A stretch of DNA of 64,000 nt from JBAZZQ01 sp041658725 (GTDB taxonomy: Bacteria > Planctomycetota > Phycisphaerae > JAAYCJ01), in contig JBAZZQ010000003.1 in the NCBI GenBank assembly GCA_041658725.1, positions 36,564 through 100,563 of the forward strand, given 5' to 3'. Under the pieces are notes generated by a model that was given only the letters and a program-made list of their open reading frames with translations, was not told the origin of the DNA and did no database searches. Shown one piece after another: positions 62,617 through 64,000 of the stretch. Position 1 is the stretch's first letter. Each line of letters opens with the position of its first letter. The position numbers and the translations under genes were made by a program.

Positions 62617-62621
62617 GGTTT

Positions 62622-63785
62622 TTATATTTCATCCATATTAACTTTTCGTCCTTCTTTGGCCGATTTGATGGCGGCAAACGCGATGCGGGTGGCCAACACA
62701 GCGTCGTTGACACTGCAGACCACCGGCCCGGAGCCGAGGATTTCATCCACGAAACGATCTATAGCATGGGCGTGGCCTTTGTCCGGTTCAGCGGTAAATA
62801 TCAACATCGTATCCCCTTTGTCCGCCGCCTCCAGGCAGGCGGCCTGTTTTTTGGCCAGCCAACCCAATAGTCCGCCTTCGGTTCCGAGGTGGGGATGCCG
62901 GTCGTTAAGCATGGGGTAAATGGTACGCACCGGGGCATCCTGGATGCCTGCGGTTCGCACCTCGAGCATGTGGTCCACGACAACGGCTGCACCCTGACCG
63001 AAAATTTCGTAGAGTTCTTTGGGATATCCAAAGGTGCCATTGGCGCACATCAGCAGCGTGGCCAGTTCCCCCGTCTTGTAACGAACGATGACACTATGAT
63101 TGAGCTGTCCGGTTTCCATGGCACAAATATCTAGCGGTTCCGCGGCCAGGAACCAGTTGCACAGATCGGTAAAATGGGTCATCTCAAACAGCATCGGCCC
63201 GTGCGGAGCGTGATTCTTATCAAAGACCCATTTTTTCCAGCTGTGCCAGTCGTCGTTGATTCTGACCAGCATGGAAGCCACGCCGTCGTCTTTCAAATTG
63301 GGTCGATCCGGTCCTTCCCGATCAAAACGCCATTTACAGGGTTTGGGGTTTTCTATGTGGGCGCGAAAGATATGGTGGGCGTCGAGCATGGCCGGCGAAC
63401 TTCGCCGATTGTGTCCGACACAAAAAGGAATTCCAGACTGGTTGACAATCTTTTGAATCTCATACATCTCGTCCAGGTTTTGAGCCAGAGGTTTTTCACA
63501 GTAGACGGGTTTTCCCGCCTCCGCGGCGGCTCGGATGACCGGCAGGCGCATTTTTTCCGTGGTGGCCAGGCAAATCGCCTGGACTTCGGAATTATTTATT
63601 GTGGCTAGATAATCCTTGGAAATATTCAACGCCCCGTGTTTCTCGCTGCATTCCGTCAACGCATCATCCGAAAGATCACAGCAGGTATGGAGGGCGGTTT
63701 TTTGCGAACGGGCGATATTGGGAATATGCTGGCTGCGAGCCAACATACCACATCCAATGACGGCGAAATTCAGTTTGGTTCTCAT
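62622..63785 (-). CDS. Gfo/Idh/MocA family oxidoreductase
   Basis: A 387-residue NAD(P)-dependent dehydrogenase-like protein. It has AVIGCGMLARSQHIPNIA at the Rossmann start, VYCEKPLAQNLDEMY with the EKP motif (about 97) and a C-terminal substrate domain with FEMTHFTDLCNWFL. It resembles the protein encoded at 18356 in family only. Substrate unknown. The 3' end holds a GCCGCCT/AGGCGGC palindrome inside the coding region at 62824-62845. The following 215 bases to the window end hold nothing I recognise. Confidence 0.88.
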   Translation of the reverse strand: MRTKLNFAVIGCGMLARSQHIPNIARSQKTALHTCCDLSDDALTECSEKHGALNISKDYLATINNSEVQAICLATTEKMRLPVIRAAAEAGKPVYCEKPLAQNLDEMYEIQKIVNQSGIPFCVGHNRRSSPAMLDAHHIFRAHIENPKPCKWRFDREGPDRPNLKDDGVASMLVRINDDWHSWKKWVFDKNHAPHGPMLFEMTHFTDLCNWFLAAEPLDICAMETGQLNHSVIVRYKTGELATLLMCANGTFGYPKELYEIFGQGAAVVVDHMLEVRTAGIQDAPVRTIYPMLNDRHPHLGTEGGLLGWLAKKQAACLEAADKGDTMLIFTAEPDKGHAHAIDRFVDEILGSGPVVCSVNDAVLATRIAFAAIKSAKEGRKVNMDEI

Positions 63786-64000
63786 ATCAGCGTTTTACCT
63801 TGAGCAAAAATATTTTATTTCTAAAGATTTTTAATGATAAATGTTATCTAGTTTTTAGTCAAGGTTCTATCGAAGACGAGCTTTTTGCGATGTTGATTTT
63901 TTTCGATCGGCTTTGGGGTTTCCTAATATATGTTTAAGCCCTGCAGGTTGCATAACGACAAGGTTTCGCAGCGTCTAAACTGTTAGCTGCCTATTTTTCA

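Overview
The window looks like a chromosomal piece of a Planctomycetota bacterium, probably near the Phycisphaerae; this is inferred from gene content only. The markers are a PEP-CTERM protein, an H-X9-DG pseudopilin, LamG and dockerin modules, a sugar ABC transporter with unusually large subunits, a complete-looking set of peptidoglycan precursor genes with a DNPR-type (meso-diaminopimelate) MurE, and many Gfo/Idh/MocA dehydrogenases and TIM-barrel isomerases. Base composition is mildly GC-rich.

Region 1 (0.3-21.7 kb, plus strand) is a glycan use locus. A LacI-type regulator with its own sigma-70 promoter and a palindromic operator is followed by a LamG/PEP-CTERM protein, a large LamG-LamG-glycosidase-BACON-dockerin protein, a pseudopilin, a secreted GH42-like enzyme, a solute-binding protein fused to an ABC permease, a second permease with a ~350-residue insert, two probable cytoplasmic glycoside hydrolases, a Gfo/Idh/MocA oxidoreductase, a sugar isomerase/epimerase-like protein and an MsmX/UgpC-type ATPase. 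Together they could bind and cut a plant- or algal-type polysaccharide outside, import oligosaccharides and process them inside.

Region 2 (21.7-32.8 kb) mixes intact stress and signalling genes (hybrid histidine kinase, response-regulator phosphatase, RNase II-like enzyme, cardiolipin synthase, TspO, class II photolyase) with fragments of dead genes: a uronate isomerase-like amidohydrolase, an alpha-glucan phosphorylase, a Mg-type P-ATPase, an acetate kinase and an IS1380 transposase.

Region 3 (32.8-40.1 kb) holds DUF362 and DUF123 genes, a two-gene accessory cassette, an integrase remnant beside tRNA-Asp, then rimO-pgsA-pgpA, a transposase fragment and small membrane-protein genes.

Region 4 (40.1-60.2 kb) has a UbiD-like decarboxylase with a giant AsmA-like protein on the minus strand, then maf, a glycerophosphodiesterase and a division/cell-wall cluster: ftsI, murE, murF, mraY, ftsW, two accessory genes, murG, folP, murQ. 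Region 5 (60.2-63.8 kb, minus strand) carries a HypA-like protein, a hydrogenase-maturation-type protease, a nitrilase-family hydrolase and another Gfo/Idh/MocA protein.

Dispersed palindromic repeats run through the window. The most striking is a 69-bp element sitting in frame inside murG; half of it is repeated at the 3' end of rimO. Other nested palindromes lie at 48-180, 29881-30041, 35454-35496 and 50950-51036. All family assignments come from reading motifs; no database search was run.
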